From Gossypium raimondii (lineage: Eukaryota > Streptophyta > Magnoliopsida > Malvales > Malvaceae), in contig NC_068575.1 of assembly GCF_025698545.1 (NCBI RefSeq), forward strand, positions 56,057,980-56,121,979: a stretch of 64,000 bases of DNA, written 5' to 3'. Position numbers and translations under genes: made by a program. This document shows, one piece after another, positions 25,356 to 36,728 of this stretch (positions within the stretch are counted from its first letter, which is position 1; every line of letters begins with the position of its first letter). The notes beneath the pieces were generated by a model. That model worked only from the letters and a program-made list of their open reading frames with translations. It was not told the origin of the DNA and did not search any database.

Positions 25356-26486
25356 GTGTAATCTACAAATATAGTCACTTTTGTTTGCCTCAGGTTACAT
25401 TTTAGCCACTTATGTTTGAAATGTTACGTTTTAGTCACTTATGTTATTATTTTATTACGAAGTGATCACTCTACCGTTAAGTTCCGTTATCTCTCTAACA
25501 GTAATCCTATGTGGCAGTCCAACTAGATTTTAAGTGCCAATTTGGATTTCTAAATGCGATGAAAATAGATTTTAAATTAAAAAAATTTAATTAATTAAAA
25601 TTTTTAAACCTAAACCTTAACTGAAAAAACTGTTCATCTCCTCTTTTTAATTTTTCTTCGTCTCTTCTTTTTTTAGGTTTTTTTTCCATTTGACTGGAAA
25701 AACTATTATTAAGATCAAAATAGTTGAAATCAAATTGACTGCTTCATAAAGATGGATTCAATGGAGAGTTCAGGTATGTCTTCTTTGCATTCCTCTGTCT
25801 CTTTTATTCAATACTGAAAAACAAAAGATTGAATTTTTTATTGTTTAATGAAAATCCTAAATTAAAATTCTTGATAATTTCTTTGACTTTTTGAAATTGT
25901 TTGTGAATATGTATTTTATTTTACGTCAGTAGACATCCCATAAACTGCAACCAGAAACATGCTTTCATGAACCTGTTTCATTCAAGCTAATTGTAAATTT
26001 TTTAGAAAAGGGTTGTTACTTTCACTGTTCTTATTCCTAATCATTATATTTTCTAGTTTTTTTACAGTTCTTGAATAATTGGTTGCTCAATCAAATTTTT
26101 CTAATCTGAATCAATTTGTACGTTCACAATCTCTTTGTGGATATTCCATATTATTCTTTCTTACTGCTGATTTTGAGCTGAATTACCTTGCTATCTTTTT
26201 TTTCTGGTCTTGGGTAAGTTTCGGTTCAGAGCTAATTGGTTAGTAGCTTTTGTTTTCTTTAAATTATATTTCTATGTTATTAGTTTTATCTACTTAGTAC
26301 TTGGATTATCTTCTTTCATTCGACTTGAAGTTGGTGATATATGAAAGTACTTGGGTTGAATGTTGTTTTGGTGTTTAACTTATCTCTTTCATTTATTTAC
26401 CCGCATATTTTTGCTTAATTAGTTGAATTGCAGTCCGTGGCATTGATGGTTTTGTAACTGGAATCACTTTTTCTGCCGATTCTGTG
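25356..26486 (+). repeat. Left terminal inverted repeat of the MULE
   Basis: Reverse complement of 36729-37857. Matching landmarks: GAAGTGATCACTCTACCGTT and CTTCATAAAGAT near the exon 1 ATG, then GCAGTCCGTGGCATTGATGG close to the inner boundary. Confidence 0.92.
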
Positions 26487-28063
26487 AAGAAAAAGATCAT
26501 TCTAAAACCAAAAGACCGAAATGCTCCTCATGTAAGATGTTTGCCTTTTATTTGTCTCATTTCCCCTCACTCATCCATTGTTAACTATATTCAAGTTTTA
26601 TTCTACTTCATTGTTATATAGGGGTGAGCAAAATTCGATTCGATTCGAAAAAATCGAAAAAAAATTCGAATTTCTAGTTAAACGAATCGAGTTATTCGAG
26701 TTAATCGAGTCATTCGAATCAACTCGATTTTTTTTTTCGAATTTCGAGTTCGAATCGAGTTGAGTTTTCGAATTCGAATAACTCGAATAATTCGAATAAT
26801 TCGAATATCAAACTATAATATTTTACATTTTTACCCCAAACTTCTAAACCCTTTTTCTTTTCCCTCAAAACTTTTACTCATTCCCACTTTCCCCCCAAAA
26901 CTTTTACTCCTCCCCCCTCCCAATCCCCAAATCTACCAAAAATCCATTTACCACCAAAATTTTACTCTCCCATTTAATTTTTCTTAAAATTTTACTCCCA
27001 AAAACCCTCAAAACCTTTTATTTTCCCCCAAAATTTTTACTCCCTCCCACTTTTCCCCTAAAACTTTTATTCTCTTCCCATCCCACCTCCCATCTACCCC
27101 AAACCCTCCCCTCCCATCTACCCCAAACCCTCCCTCCAATTTTTTTAATATTTTCCTCCAAAATTTTACTCCCCTTTTACATTCCCTCAAACTTTTATTC
27201 CCCAAAACTTTTTATTTTCCCCCTAAACTTTTACTTCTCACCCTTTACTCTCAAATAAAAAATCAAAATTACCCAAAAAATCACTAAACATAAATAGTAA
27301 TAATTTTATTTATATCTACTATTTATATTATTAAATTATATTTCACATTGTATATTATTTATATTATTGAATTGTTTAGTCATATTGAATATTTATATTA
27401 AAATTGAATTATTAATTATGCCATAAAGTATTCGTGTCAAAATTTTATATTGGTATCAATTTCACATTTTATTTTTAAAATAAATTTTATTAAAAAATCA
27501 TATTTTACATTTAATATATTTTTAATTCCAAAATACATAGTGACAAGAATCTGAAGATAATTGAAATAACTAAGTAAGCAAATAAGCTAACCAGTATATA
27601 AAAAATTAATAAATAAATTATGAGGTGATGAAAGTTAATAAAAAATTTGATTAAGGTGGACAAATTTTATTACGATGGGTGACAATAGTTACGAGGACCC
27701 AAAATTATTTTTTAAAATTTAGCTCGAACAAATATATTCGATTCGATTCGATTCGAATTCTATCTCACTCGACTCGATTCGAGAAAACTTCAAATAAAGT
27801 TAGGATGATAAAATGAGATTCGAAAACTCGATTAACTCGAAAATTTTCGATTCGATTCGATTCGATTCGATCGAATGCTCACCCCTATTGTTATGTGCTT
27901 TATATGTGCTAGTGTAGCTTGTTTTTGAATTGTCCCCCTTTTTCAAATTATTGAATGCAAATTATGATTCTTGTTTTAAATTTCATAGGTCTCAGAGGGT
28001 GAATCGGAACAGCAAGGTGCATCATCTTCTGTAGCAAATTCACCTGGTTCACCTGCTGCGTGA
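25752..28063 (+). CDS. TIR-borne mini-gene, 64 residues, unknown
   Basis: Three putative exons: 25752-25773, 26434-26531 and 27989-28063, with AG|GT-type borders (CAG|GTATG, TGCAG, CAT|GTAAG, ATAG), keep one open frame of 64 residues. It begins MDSMESSVRGIDGFVTG and ends VANSPGSPAA. The middle is Lys-rich (VKKKIILKPKDRN), the end Ser/Gly-rich. I do not recognise the family. Exon 1 and the start of exon 2 lie within the left TIR and have a counterpart in the right TIR. The hAT element sits in intron 2. Related coding-like sequence continues to about 28355 but is interrupted, so the gene may be a truncated form of a longer ancestor. Real transcription is inference. Confidence 0.4.
26619..27887 (+). 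mobile_element. hAT-superfamily non-autonomous element
   Basis: Perfect 12-bp terminal inverted repeats, TAGGGGTGAGCA and TGCTCACCCCTA, flanked by an 8-bp duplication (TTGTTATA at 26611, TTGTTATG at 27888, 7 of 8 the same). This fits hAT. The subterminal regions are dense in TTCGA/GATTCGA pentamers on both sides. The interior has a C-rich strand (CCCCAAAAC.. near 26880-27230) and no transposase. A worn relative lies at 13922-14592. Confidence 0.92.
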
Positions 28064-28907
28064 CAACTTCAACAATAGGAGGCTGGTGGAAAGTTAATAA
28101 GAAGAATACTTTTGAGTAATGAAACGGGCCAAAATCAGTCTTCAGCAGCTGTCTAGACTCAGCAGAAAATTGAAACTATGAGCCTGGACAATGTCAAGAG
28201 ACCTTTGCGACCTACGAATTCACGATTGGGTTTGAATGGTCGTGTCTCTAATGATATTGCTGCTTTGGAATGTGATTTTGATACAAAAAGTGTTTCAAAT
28301 GGCAAGTTCATAAAAAAAGGCACTGCATGGTTCAGGTTTTGGAAGTTAGAAGCATGAAAAACGTACAAGAAATAAGGATAGACCTGATCATGGAGTATGG
28401 TCCCCTCTTCATTGTTCTAATGTTCCAAAATAAGGTAACAATTCAGTTGATTAAAGGTACAAGTTACACAAATCTGCTTTAACTGCAATGTAATCAATGC
28501 TTTCCAACTTTTAGGGGTACAAAAGTTATAATATGTAAGCAATGAAATCTTTGAAGCTTTAGCTATGAAGTATGCATATATGGCCATTTTTTGGGCCAAT
28601 CAATGTTGTATATGTCACTTCTGTTATTTGGTGTACTATTGCATCATGGTTAATGAAATCTAGTGATGCAATCATTTGCATGGATAACGTAATAGGAAAG
28701 GAGTTATATCATTAGACTTTTTGTACAAGAGGCTATGAATATGATGTATGTCAAGACTCAAGATACTGTAGTTTCTGATGATTCGTGTTGGTTTTATTGG
28801 TGAATATTACGTTGCATTTTAACATGTTAATACCATACTCGAGTCTAAATGTTGTGTTAATTTATGGAATCATATTATTTTAACATGATATTTGGTTTCT
28901 ATTCTAG

Positions 28908-29180
28908 GATGTAGCTTTGGCCATTGTTACCATGAGACCTACTCTACTGGGTCCTATAATGGAGAAACTGTCACTACGCCTCGAGAAGTACGGAAGCAAA
29001 CGACAATTCTAGATTCAGGAAATGGATGACCGAGCTCTTTCACTGGATCTGCAAAAGAAACTAGTAAGAGAGAACCCACCAAAAGGAGTTTACAATATTA
29101 AAGGGAGTGATCATTGCCCATTCTTCTCAAAGCTTCAGTTACTTCACAAAATTTTAAAAGAAATTGTTCAGATTCCTTAG
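28908..29180 (+). pseudogene. Captured last exon of a methylesterase-like gene
   Basis: After a TTCTAG acceptor, the frame reads DVALAIVTMRPTLLGPIMEK, later MDDRALSLDLQKKLV, NPPKGVYNIKGSDHCPFFSK and LHKILKEIVQIP, then stop. This matches the C-terminal part of plant methylesterases (MES, alpha/beta-hydrolase fold, chloroplast MES11-15 type), including the His of GSDH, the expected catalytic His. One in-frame TAG follows KRQF. The earlier two thirds of such a gene are absent, and it sits inside a MULE, so it is a captured fragment rather than a working gene. Confidence 0.8.
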
Positions 29181-29385
29181 CTTAATTTCAATAAATAAGA
29201 GAAAAGAAAAAGACCATATTCTTTAACTTTTATTTCTATTTGTCTCATAGAACACAACTATTTGTTCATTGTGCGGCTCTTAAATTGTCATATGTCGTTT
29301 TTGTATGTACAACTACCTTTTTGTAATTATATATTTTCTTGTAGTAAAGAGAAAAGTTGTTATACACTTGCATACTAATATACTT

Positions 29386-32274
29386 TGTCAAAACCATTTT
29401 TTATTTTTGGAAAAAAAACAAAAATTTTTAGTTGTCGATGAAAATTGGAGTCCCCACCAATCTTTTATTAAGGTGTGATTGGACCACCTAAAAATGACTT
29501 TGGTCTATGAGTTTTAAAGACGGGTTCGGGAGTCAGTTACGTACGAGGAAGAATTAGCACCCTCGCAACGCCCAAAAATTGGTACCAAATTGATTAATTA
29601 ATGTCTTAGAGTCGAGAGTTTAAAAATATGATCCTTAATAAAACTAAAAAAAAATCGTTACTTATTAAGACTTTTATCATTTCGGAGAAAGGAAATGCCA
29701 CACCCAATGCGTTAGGGCACGACATTCTAATTCCTCAAAAATGAATTAGTCCAAAATACTCGTGTAATAAAAATTTAAAAGAATATTCATTTGTTTAAGA
29801 TTTAAGGAATCGCGGCCCAATACGTTGGGGCACAATTCCTCAAAATCCTAAACTTGGAATTTTTCCTTTATTATTTAAAAAAAATCTTTGTCTCGAGAAA
29901 ATAATACGTCACATCCAATACGTTAGGATACAACATATTAAATTATCAACGACAAGCTTTTCATTTTATTATTTTTGATTAATGAGCAAATCTCGATCGT
30001 TAGATTTAACGAAGAAAACCAGAACTCAATACGTTAGGGCTCAATTTCCTTGAAAATCCTAAATACGAGTGCTATCTCAATTTTTTGAAAATTTTAAAAT
30101 TGAGTAAAAATGATGTGATGCTACATTAAGTGTAAAATGCAATAATAAATACATCTATGAAAATAAATGAAATTAACGTACATAAAAAACAACAACATGT
30201 AAAGCATCAAATGAACAAAATATAAATGAAAACATAAATCAATAAGCAAATGAATGAAATAAACGAAAAATAAAAAGAGAAAAAAAGGTACAAAATATAT
30301 ACATAAAAATAGAAAGAATAGAAGACATACGTATGGGATTACATATAAAATTTTGGACTATAGAATTTAAAACAAAATATATATAATGCATTTCTAAAAA
30401 TAAATAAATATACATATGTAAAGTTTTTAAACATATGTGTTAAAGATATAAATATGTATTTAAGCATTTTCGAAAATATAAAGAAATGTACGTATGTATA
30501 CGAAAATATAATAGAATATTCGAGAAAAAATAAATATGTATACATGTAAAATACATTAAAAATAATTAAATAATATCTACATTAAAATATATATATTTAT
30601 AAATATGAAAATATTAGTTAAAAAATAAATATGTACATGTATTTACAAAATATGTATATATATATATATATATTCATAAAAATAAAAATGTATTTAGATT
30701 TATACAGATGTATATAATTTATTAAATATATGAAAAATAGAAATATGTATATATATAAAGATTAAAATATGTATGTATATAGCTATATATATATATATGT
30801 ATGTAAAAATTATAAAATAGATAATAAAACGTATATATAAAAGTAGGTATATGTACATATTTACGAAAGTAAAGCAAAACAAATGTCTTTGGAATTAAAA
30901 TATAAAAGATATATATGTTTTGTAAAAAGGTATGTATTTATAAAATATAACTTTATGTAAAAATTAGAAGTATATATATATTATAAAAATACATATTGTA
31001 TATGTGCATGGATTATAAAATAAGGAAAATGTATATGTATTATAAAATATAAGAGTTGTGAAAATAAAATAATAATAATAATAAATAAATAAATACAATA
31101 TGTACAGGTATATTTTCTATAAAAGTTTAAAACATATATGCACATATATTTTAAAAAATGTATGTATGTACATTACAATAATAATAATAATAAATAATAA
31201 TAATAATAGTGAAACTAATATCAAACTTAATTAGTAAAACAAATGCAAATGATTAAGTTGAAATCAAAACAAAATTAAAAAACGAAAGCAAATTAAAACA
31301 AAGGACAGATTTGCAAAATGCGCATAATCTGAAGGGCCAAAAGGGAAATTAATCCCGCCTTTCCTAAACGCTACGCAGCATTGGATTAAAACGTCATACG
31401 GGTAAAATATATGGGCCAAATTAAAAAGGCAACGGACTTGATTAAAATGCGTCGCAATAGGGAGGCCCTAATTGCGCAAATACCCCATTCAAGGCCAGAA
31501 CGCGCGGATCCTCCCCTCCGGGTCGGGTCACCGCGCGGGTCAAGGCACCAAACGACGTCGTTTTTGTTCCTTCTTTAAGTTTAAACAAAACCCTAAAAAA
31601 CATTCTGCTTCTTTCTTCTTTTTAAAAAAATCACAGTAATCTGCTAGGGTTTTTTTTAAACCCCACTCTTTGCGCCGCCGCCATTCAAAGCCGTCTCGTG
31701 CCTTAGACCTCCGCCAGGCTTCCGATTTGAGCGAGGCGAATGTGGGCTTCAACAGTGAAGCTTCGAAGGTGAACTCCCATTTTCTTTTCTGATTTTACTT
31801 GTATAAAAACAAAAATAAAATAAAAAAACAGAGAGCAGATAAAAAAAACTCGTAATTCACCTTTGTTTTTCCTCTTTATATTGTTTTTCTTTGTATCTCT
31901 CCTTACACTGAATTCCCCCCTTTTAATTACAGAAAATGAAATGGCTTTATATAGCCAGAATCCATCAATTTACAGCGAATAATAAAAAATAAATTACTAT
32001 AATATTCTCCTCTGTTGCCTTTTTTGTTATTGTTGTGCTGGTGCTGTTTAGATCCACTTTTTTCGAAGGTACAGAGGCCGTGGAAGAGGTATGCGCGTGG
32101 TGGTGCAGCACACGCGAGGAAGAGGTGTGCCTGGGCGACTGCTGCAGCGCGATGGCTGGAGCTTGCTAGGGTTTCTGATCTTGTTTCAATTTTGGGCCAA
32201 GATTGTATTGGGCTTGGGGTATATGGGCCGGTTGTAATTAGGGCCTTTTACCTGGGCCAAAATCGGGTATTACA
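29386..32274 (+). mobile_element. Solo LTR inside the MULE (fossil)
   Basis: Starts TGTCAAAACC and ends CGGGTATTACA, with a perfect 5-bp duplication TACTT (29381-29385 and 32275-32279), 2.9 kb. Contains the phrase TTGGAGTCCCCACCAATC near its left end and at least four degenerate copies of CAATACGTTAGGGCAC between 29700 and 30050, then a 1-kb TATA-rich tract. The phrase recalls long LTRs of the Tat/Ogre branch of Ty3/gypsy (low certainty). No internal genes, so a solo LTR. Confidence 0.85.
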
Positions 32275-32571
32275 TACTTTTTATCAAATGATTATTATTT
32301 TAATAATCTTTTTATCTTTTCATATTTTTATATAGTTTTTAAATAAAAAATTAAAAAATAACATGTGTAAAGATTAAACCCATGTTTAATTACATCAGTA
32401 GTCATTCTTAAGTAAACAATGAAGTTTTTTAACATAAAATATTTTCTTTTACCGAATTTGTGTATCCTAATTACTGGGAACAAGGACTATCATAAGCACT
32501 TTGTCCTTCCAACATTATTCGAACTTGGGACACTAGATCATTCTTTTAAGGTAGCAGAATCACCTTCCACA

Positions 32572-32694
32572 TTAGCCGCCACCAAATCCATATTTCTTCC
32601 CAAGGAAAAGGACTTGTAGCTTGTCATAGCCAGCAAGCACACCAGCCCCTGCAACTATCTTGTAAATGCCAAATACACGCACAGATTCAGGTTC
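32572..32694 (-). pseudogene. Possible captured coding fragment, unknown family
   Basis: On the minus strand an open stretch reads [20 protein letters not shown], then [20 protein letters not shown] and stop. Just upstream (about 32752-32810) another frame reads TLKPVVLVAGLQ before a GTAAGC donor, but its phase does not join cleanly to the first. Composition looks like protein coding rather than repeat. I do not recognise it. Confidence 0.3.
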
Positions 32695-32950
32695 TATGTT
32701 TCAACAATTAAAACTCCACATGGTTGCGAAGGTAAGTAAACAGATGCTTACCTGCAATCCAGCAACTAAAACAACAGGCTTCAAAGTAATTGTCCAATAT
32801 TTGAATATCTACCATGTCCAATAGCCATTTCTCAAGTAATTGTTCAATAGTTTAACATTTCAAAAAAAAAAATTGTTTCAAACCCTCAATTAAGACAAAA
32901 TGTATTGTTAACATGATTCAACAACCCTTCCAAAATGATATATTCTTTGT

Positions 32951-35495
32951 TCACAAAATAGATTTCCTTTTGAAAGGTAATTTGGCCCTAAAATTTGCTG
33001 TCAGGTTTGAGCTTTGTTGGGTTAAGGGTGGTTGGCTTGATGTGTTATCCATTGAAGTGGCTTGGTTCAAAATTTGCAGGCTCAATGATTGGCTTGCCAT
33101 TTGGTTACCCCCAACAATCCCTTTGCAAGTCCTTGTATTATGGCCTGGTTTGCCACATTTGGTGCAATTAGCTTACTGTCATGTCTTGCTTAATTTTGGC
33201 CTACTCTTTCTTACTTCATCTATTTCCTTCCTCCTTGTTTGTTAAGTTCTTCCTGAGGGCCTTCTAATTATGGGAGGAAGAATGGGTTCCATGTCCCTTA
33301 CATGTTCCCATTGTATAGGACCTATATACAAAAAATTAAAGATGTCAAACACATTTTATAAATAAGTAATATTTAATAAAGTTTTAGGTTTTTAGGGCTA
33401 TTACCTTTTACAGGGTTAATCAAGTGGCTGTAAATATTCAACTGGGTAGTGACAATATAACATGTATTTACATAAGTTTTAGGGCTCACAGCAGGTAATT
33501 GCATGCAAGAAACAACATGCTTATATGGGATTCCTGACAAGTCCCATTTTCTACATGAACAGGAGGAGTTGAGGAGGTCAACCACATGCTTGTTGCCTAT
33601 ACTTCTCATTTCCAGCATATACCGGCCATATACTATAAACAAAGTAACATTTTAAAGTTAAAAAATTTTCCATCCAAGCAACAGAATTCAAGATAAGTAA
33701 AAAAGAGTTAGCAAAACTTACTTATTGGACTGACTAACAATTTCAGACAACTTCTTCTGTATCCTTGGACATAAAGGTCCAGGATACTTCTCAGCAGCCT
33801 CTCTCATAGAAACCAACCTAGTCATGACTTTTCTTCTAATTATTTCCAACATCGTTAGGATGGGTTTATCTCTAGCTTCTAAAATGATCTGCAAGGAGAA
33901 CAAGTCTTTAAATAACTCCAACAACAATTATACAACATGAAGTGATAAATAGTCAGATTTAAAAAACCATTTTTAACATTGTTGAAACATTCACTGTTGT
34001 TGTTCAGTAGTAGATCAGATTTGCATCTGGTTGAGAAGTGGGCTCTTGACCAAGTTCTTGGATCCTTGTCACGCAGCCAAGCCTCAGCAGATTCTAACAG
34101 TGACCTTATTTCATAAATTGCTTCTTCAAATTGTCTTGGAAAAGTTACTTTAACAGCTTTCTAGTAAGTAAGACGCATAACTTGGCCTCTAAATCCTTCC
34201 ATATTTTTAAAATTGTTGTAAAGATGTATGGCACAATTTTTTGCTTCAGCATTAGGGAACAACAAAGAAATCGCTTCTATTAAACCCTGTAAAACAATTC
34301 AAACAACATGCTAAGCAATCATTTTTATATAAACAATTTAGCCTATACTATGACTTTATAGTACCTTTTGTTTGTCAGATATGAAGCATATGTTGTAGGA
34401 ATTGTCGATCTCCAAATCCCTCTGTAACAACTCGAGGAACCAAAACCATGATTGTTTGTTTTCACTCTCAACTACAACAAAAGCCACTGGATATATACAA
34501 TCATTGGCATCAACCCCAACAGCAGCAAACAAATGTCCACCATAATATCCCTTCAGCCAACACCCATCTAACCTTATAATTCTCCTACAACCAGTTAACC
34601 AACCTGATTTGCATACTTCAAGGCATATATAAAGCCTCTGAAATAGCCTATAGTCTAATTTACAGATGGTTGTTGTACTAGGGTTGCTTCTCCTTAACTC
34701 AAGTAAATAATCATATATATTGGCATATTGGGTTTTGTGATTCCCTTGAACTAGTTTTAGAGCCCTAATCTTAGCCCTCATACATTTAGTCCGAGACACT
34801 ATTGTTCCAAAATCCACCCTAATATCATTTTGTACGGATGTTAAGGAATAATTGAGATCAACTTGAAATTTGTGTAAATAATGTCTAGCCATCCACTTTG
34901 AAGTAATATTCTTATTTTTCATTACCTTGCTACACTTATGGTGGTTGACTAAGGTCTTAATTTGCCAACTCTCATCCATTGGATCCTTGGGATTTAACTT
35001 GGATGCCCATAACGTCTATGGACAACTAGGTGCACAGACTGTTTTCACCCTAAGCTTGTCATTCCTAGTTAGTTTGGTTACTACCCTATTTATCCTCTCA
35101 TATTGTTTAACTACATCTTTTAAAATGTCTCTACTAGGGAAAACCAAACCCTTTATCAATATAGGGTTCCTCATATCAGTTTGAGGATTGAATAGAGGGT
35201 ACTTTTTATTCCCATATTTATCATAATCCACGTCATTATTCAAATCATCATCACAGTTACTATTAAAATCATCTTCTAAACTCCAAAAACTTGAACCCAG
35301 TAAGTGGTCTAACTCCTTCTGTATCATTTCACTTACTAGTTCAACCTTTAGTTCATCTACCCTATCACCATCAGACTCAAAAGAATCAGAATGAGAAGTA
35401 CCTGACTCATAAGCTTTATATGAACTATCATCTGAGTCAGACGCTTCTCCTCCAAAATCTCCCCCTAAAGTATTTTGTTCAACTTCAAACCTTAA
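32951..35495 (-). pseudogene. MULE transposase (MURA-like), decayed
   Basis: Cuts and joins MULE ends. On the minus strand: an acidic N-terminal part (YESGTSHSDSFESDGD), a DNA-binding-type region with KHVCAPS-like Cys/His spacing (RVKTVCAPSCP...TLVNHHKCSKV), the DDE-fold core (RLDGCWLKGYYGGHLFAAVG, then VDANDCIYPVAFVVVESE and ISDKQK), an intron (donor after 34365, acceptor before 34286), GLIEAISLLFPNAEA, a SWIM zinc finger near 33550 (CSCRKWDLSGIPYKH, with Tyr in place of the usual Cys), and a C-terminal knuckle near 33150 (CTKCGKPGHNTRTC). In-frame TAG codons replace an expected Trp near 35017 and interrupt the exon near 34163, with more before the knuckle. Order and motifs are clear; activity is very unlikely. 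Confidence 0.88.
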
Positions 35496-36728
35496 ACCAA
35501 AAAAAAAGAAAATAAAACATTATATTAGTATCAAAAAATTGCACAACAACTCAAACCTGAAAAAACATTATCTCAACTTCAGTTCAATTTCAAACAACAT
35601 CAGTAATGAATTTATGAACATTTTAGGACAATCGGACAGCAGTCGATATTCACATTTGGACAACATTAAAATACATAATCTAGAACATTAAAACAGTAAT
35701 CATTATTCACATCTTGACACCTGAGTTAAAATGAAAAGCTGAACATATACATTTGCATCAAACTACACCTGAGTTAAAATTAAAGTCTATGTTTTGGGAG
35801 ACAGCAACATAATTATTTTCCATCTCTTCAAGAAAGTTCTTTTGTGAATCTTCAGTGTAACAAGTCTGGTTGATCTCTTTCTTGCTTTAATATCGTCCCT
35901 GGTAGAAGCTTTTGTATTAAAATTTGGGTTGCCATATCATTTCTATTACATGGCATTGTTGTTACCCATGTGTATGTCTCATGTCTGTGTAGTTTATAAT
36001 TTTCAAAACTCATATTTTAGTGGGTAAGTTCAGGAATTTAAAATAAATGGCATATGAATAGATGTTTAAATCCTCGCCTATCATGGGAAATTGAATAAAT
36101 AAAAACTATACAGTAGAAAGTGTAGAAGATAAATCAGTTTATCTCAGTAATTATGCGATGGGATTCTTTACAGAGAAGCTGTGGGGTATATGCTCAAAAA
36201 CTAGCTTTAAGATAGAGAAGAAAAAGAATTGTAGATGATTTGTTTTTCAAATGCCAGCTTCACCACATAGTTACATGATGTATACATGCATATGCACTCA
36301 TGAACTCACATATATTAAAGCTAAATCCCACTGTGTTCATGGTCTAATCTAATCCCTTTTAAATTGTGGTGTTCCTATCTGTTTTCTATGATTTTTTAAA
36401 AAATTGGACTAGAGTGCAGGTATCACTAGTAGTTTTCATCGTTTGAGCTTTTTTTTTAAAATATTTACTGATTCTTGATATTTGAAATTGTTGATCAGAG
36501 GTGCGTGTATATTTCTTCTGATGGAGGTTGAGTTTGTCGACCATTGGTAATAGTTGACAAGGGAGTATCGAGTATCAAAACACCATATGAAGGAGTTGCT
36601 GGTAAGAGTTATGCTTCCTATTTTATCCAAAGAGAATAATCTTGTTTGAAAACTAATTCTAAATTTTGTGCTTAACAAGGATGGTGTCTGTGAAAAAACT
36701 AGAAAATATAATGATTTATTTGGAATAG
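35496..36728. other. MULE internal non-coding DNA
   Basis: Lies between the transposase 5' end and the right TIR. It probably holds the transposase leader, since MULE genes are usually transcribed from the TIRs inward. No conserved coding sequence seen. Confidence 0.4.

Noticed and set aside
26760-27205. Opposed frames within the hAT element
   Set aside because: Translations of C-rich simple sequence (CCCCAAAAC-like); no transposase similarity.
30339-30882. Tyr/Ile/Phe-rich minus-strand frames of 60-68 residues
   Set aside because: Artefact of TATA-rich low-complexity DNA in a solo LTR.
32913-33245. 110-residue plus-strand frame
   Set aside because: Antisense to the C-terminal knuckle of the MULE transposase, which is the supported reading.
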